Of a DNA stretch of 7,505 bases, positions 6,230 through 7,505 are shown piece by piece. How positions within the stretch are numbered: the first letter of the stretch is position 1; the number at the start of each line of letters is the position of its first letter. The position numbers and the translations under genes are program-made. This DNA is from Azohydromonas lata NBRC 102462 (GTDB taxonomy: Bacteria > Pseudomonadota > Gammaproteobacteria > Burkholderiales > Burkholderiaceae_C). The stretch spans positions 1 to 7,505 of the forward strand of contig CAMCTE010000133.1 of assembly GCA_945878385.1 (NCBI GenBank), written 5' to 3'. Under the pieces are notes generated by a model. That model was not told the origin of the DNA and did not search any database. It saw only the letters and a program-made list of their open reading frames with translations.

Positions 6230-6610
6230 GTGACCGCCCCTTCGTACGAACTCAGCCAGCGCTTCCACTTCGAAGCCGCCCACACCTTGCGCCGTGCCGA
6301 AGCCACCGGCGAGGTGGAAAGCAGCCGCCGCATCCATGGCCACACCTATTTCGCCGAGGTCACCCTGCGGGGCCAGCCCGACGAGCGCGGCATGGTGATG
6401 GACCTGGGCCTCGTGCGCGCCGAGATCGCCATGCTGCGCGACCTGCTGGATCACCGGTTCCTGGACGAAGTGCAGGGCCTGGGGCCGGCCACACTGGAAA
6501 ACCTCTGCGCCTTCATTGCGCGCCATATGCAGGCCGCACTGCCGCAACTGGTGCAGGTGCGGGTGTGGCGCGAAGCCAGCGGCGACAGCTGCGTGATGCA
6601 CCTGGCCTGA
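6230..6610 (+). CDS. queD: QueD-like 6-carboxytetrahydropterin synthase homologue
   Basis: This 126-residue protein belongs to the 6-pyruvoyl-tetrahydropterin synthase / QueD family, which acts on dihydroneopterin triphosphate and supplies the substrate of QueE. The three zinc-binding histidines are present: H18 in FEAAH and H36/H38 in IHGH. Asp74-His75 (LDHRFL) and Glu115 (WREASG) match the catalytic dyad and the pterin-anchoring Glu. However, the catalytic Cys four residues before HGH (Cys27 in E. coli QueD) is Ser32 here. This may be a subfamily trait or altered chemistry. It starts at GTG 22 nt after queE; no ATG lies near the expected beginning, and SYELSQRFHFEAAH is the normal N-terminal strand. 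The role in queuosine synthesis is supported by the neighbour. Confidence 0.88.
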   Translation: MTAPSYELSQRFHFEAAHTLRRAEATGEVESSRRIHGHTYFAEVTLRGQPDERGMVMDLGLVRAEIAMLRDLLDHRFLDEVQGLGPATLENLCAFIARHMQAALPQLVQVRVWREASGDSCVMHLA

Positions 6611-6633
6611 TCGCCTGGACCGTGGCACAGGCA

Positions 6634-6648
6634 CTGGCCTTCAGCCAG
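6634..6648 (+). other. Small hairpin between queD and tRNA-Arg
   Basis: CTGGC (6634-6638) pairs with GCCAG (6644-6648) across a 5-nt loop, 24 nt after the queD stop. No T-run follows, so termination is uncertain. The hairpin overlaps the place where a -35 element of the tRNA promoter would lie. Confidence 0.25.
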
Positions 6649-6668
6649 ATGCAGGCCCGACCTACAAT
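6640..6668 (+). promoter_or_regulatory. Probable promoter of the tRNA-Arg gene
   Basis: TACAAT (6663-6668, five of six to the -10 consensus) lies 9 nt before the first tRNA base. A poor -35 candidate, TTCAGC (6640-6645), is 17 bp upstream. Transcription would begin near 6675, leaving a very short 5' leader to be removed by RNase P. Confidence 0.5.
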
Positions 6669-6677
6669 TCCCATGTC

Positions 6678-6752
6678 GCCGCCGTAGTTCAATGGATAGA
6701 ACGAGCGCCTCCTAAGCGCTAGATACAGGTTCGATTCCTGTCGGAGGCACCA
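6678..6752 (+). tRNA. tRNA-Arg (anticodon CCT), CCA encoded
   Basis: The cloverleaf folds completely. The acceptor stem is 6678-6684 with 6742-6748, the D arm GTTC/GAAC is 6687-6690 with 6699-6702, and the anticodon stem AGCGC/GCGCT is 6704-6708 with 6716-6720. The T arm ACAGG/CCTGT is 6725-6729 with 6737-6741, around the loop TTCGATT. The anticodon CCT is at 6711-6713 and reads the rare Arg codon AGG. The variable loop has four bases, the discriminator is A (6749), and CCA is encoded at 6750-6752. One flaw is visible: G at position 4 (6681) faces A at position 69 (6745), so the acceptor stem has six pairs and one G-A mismatch. It is otherwise a normal, probably functional tRNA. Confidence 0.95.
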
Positions 6753-6754
6753 TA

Positions 6755-6775
6755 GCGCCCCACCATCACCGGCGC
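6755..6775. terminator. Weak hairpin between the tRNA and the convergent tupA-like gene
   Basis: GCGCC (6755-6759) pairs with GGCGC (6771-6775) across an 11-nt loop, in the 27-nt gap between two convergent genes. The position suits a bidirectional terminator, but the stem is short and there is no T-run on either strand. Confidence 0.25.
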
Positions 6776-6779
6776 CCGA

Positions 6780-7505
6780 TCACGGCTTGGCATTCGGAAA
6801 GAACAACTGCTCTCCACCGATCCTGTAGGCGGCAATCGACGCCTGACCCGCAGGCGACACCACCCAGTCGGCGAAGGCCTGCGCCAGTTCGGTCTTCACA
6901 TGCGCATGCTTGGCGGCGTTCACCACGATGACGCCGTACTGGTTGAACAGGCGCTGGTCACCTTCCACCAGCACGGTCAGGTCACCACGGTTCTTGAAGT
7001 TCAGCCACGTGCCGCGGTCGGTCAGCACATAGGTATTCTTCGAAGCAGCGATGTTCAGCGCCGGCCCCATGCCGCAGCCGCACTCGGCGTAGCCTGCAGG
7101 CTTGGCCGTGGCCACATCCACACCGGCCGCGCGCCAATAGCGCAACTCGGCCGCGTGGGTGCCGCTCTTGTCGCCGCGTGACACGAACCCCTCCTTGCCT
7201 GCGGCCAACTTGCGCAGGGCATCCGCAATGTCCTTGCCCCTGGTGCCGGCCGGGTCGCCCTTGGGGCCCACCAGGATGAAGTCGTTGTACATCACCGCCT
7301 GCCGCTTCAAGCCAAAGCCCTCGGCCACGAACTTTTCCTCGGCCACCTGGTCGTGCACGAACACGACATCGGCATCACCCCGCCGCCCCGTGTCCAAGGC
7401 TTGGCCAGTCCCCAAAGCCACCACCCGCACATCGATGCCCGTGGCCTGCTTGAAGGCCGGCAGCAGGTGCGCAAACAGGCCCGACTGCTCGGTCGAAGTG
7501 GTCGA
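6780..7505 (-). CDS. tupA: TupA-like tungstate ABC transporter substrate-binding protein (5' end outside window)
   Basis: The frame is open from the window edge to a TGA at 6780-6782, giving 241 residues of the mature part; the signal peptide and start lie beyond 7505. TupA is the periplasmic protein that binds tungstate and hands it to the TupB/TupC transporter, for tungsten or molybdenum enzymes. Family features are STTSTEQSGLF at the visible beginning (the TTTS anion-binding region), ALGTGQALDTGRRGDADVVFVHD (about 30-52), SRGDKSGTHAAE in the middle, then ECGCGMGPALN and LTDRGTWLNFK. The two Cys of ECGCGMG replace residues that are commonly Thr/Gln in other TupA proteins. It converges on the tRNA, and no transporter gene lies downstream of it, so tupB/tupC must be upstream or elsewhere. 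Tungstate versus molybdate preference is inferred from family resemblance. Confidence 0.85.
   Translation of the reverse strand, partial: STTSTEQSGLFAHLLPAFKQATGIDVRVVALGTGQALDTGRRGDADVVFVHDQVAEEKFVAEGFGLKRQAVMYNDFILVGPKGDPAGTRGKDIADALRKLAAGKEGFVSRGDKSGTHAAELRYWRAAGVDVATAKPAGYAECGCGMGPALNIAASKNTYVLTDRGTWLNFKNRGDLTVLVEGDQRLFNQYGVIVVNAAKHAHVKTELAQAFADWVVSPAGQASIAAYRIGGEQLFFPNAKP

Noticed and set aside
6678..6752. tRNA gene as an integration site for a mobile element
   Set aside because: No integrase gene and no direct repeat of the tRNA 3' end is seen in the adjoining sequence; the neighbour is an ordinary transporter gene.

Overview
This window is GC-rich, gene-dense DNA from what looks like a betaproteobacterium, most likely Comamonadaceae (Hydrogenophaga/Acidovorax-like). 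The assignment rests on protein style: a QueE with the C-x14-C-x2-C cluster motif, a TupA with an ECGCGMG motif, strong G/C third-position codon use and weak or absent Shine-Dalgarno sites. It is inference, not a database match. Everything except the last gene lies on the + strand.

Region 1 (1-230) holds the last seven codons of an upstream gene, two mutually exclusive GC hairpins and an 18-bp palindrome overlapping a -10-like box, followed by an untranslated leader of roughly 100 nt. Region 2 (231-4786) is a tightly spaced run of four genes: a MoxR-family AAA+ ATPase, a 73-residue glycine-rich hydrophobic protein of unknown function, a cytoplasmic S9-family serine peptidase with an intact Ser-Asp-His triad, and a CoxE-like VWA-domain protein. 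MoxR ATPases and VWA proteins are known to work together in cofactor insertion and complex maturation. Here the pair brackets a peptidase and a small protein, which makes this the most interesting candidate system in the window.

Region 3 (4800-6610) starts with a VapBC toxin-antitoxin pair that has its own promoter, with a 10-bp direct repeat over the -10 region. Four bases after vapC comes queE, then queD; these are two enzymes of the preQ0/queuosine pathway. The QueD homologue has Ser where the usual catalytic Cys of the C-x3-HGH motif should be. Promoter positions suggest that vapB and queD may be translated from leaderless mRNAs.

Region 4 (6663-7505) has a tRNA-Arg (anticodon CCT) with an encoded CCA and one G-A mismatch in its acceptor stem. 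A convergent minus-strand gene for a TupA-like tungstate-binding protein follows and runs off the right end of the window. No insertion sequence, CRISPR array or prophage gene is visible; the only accessory-type element is vapBC.
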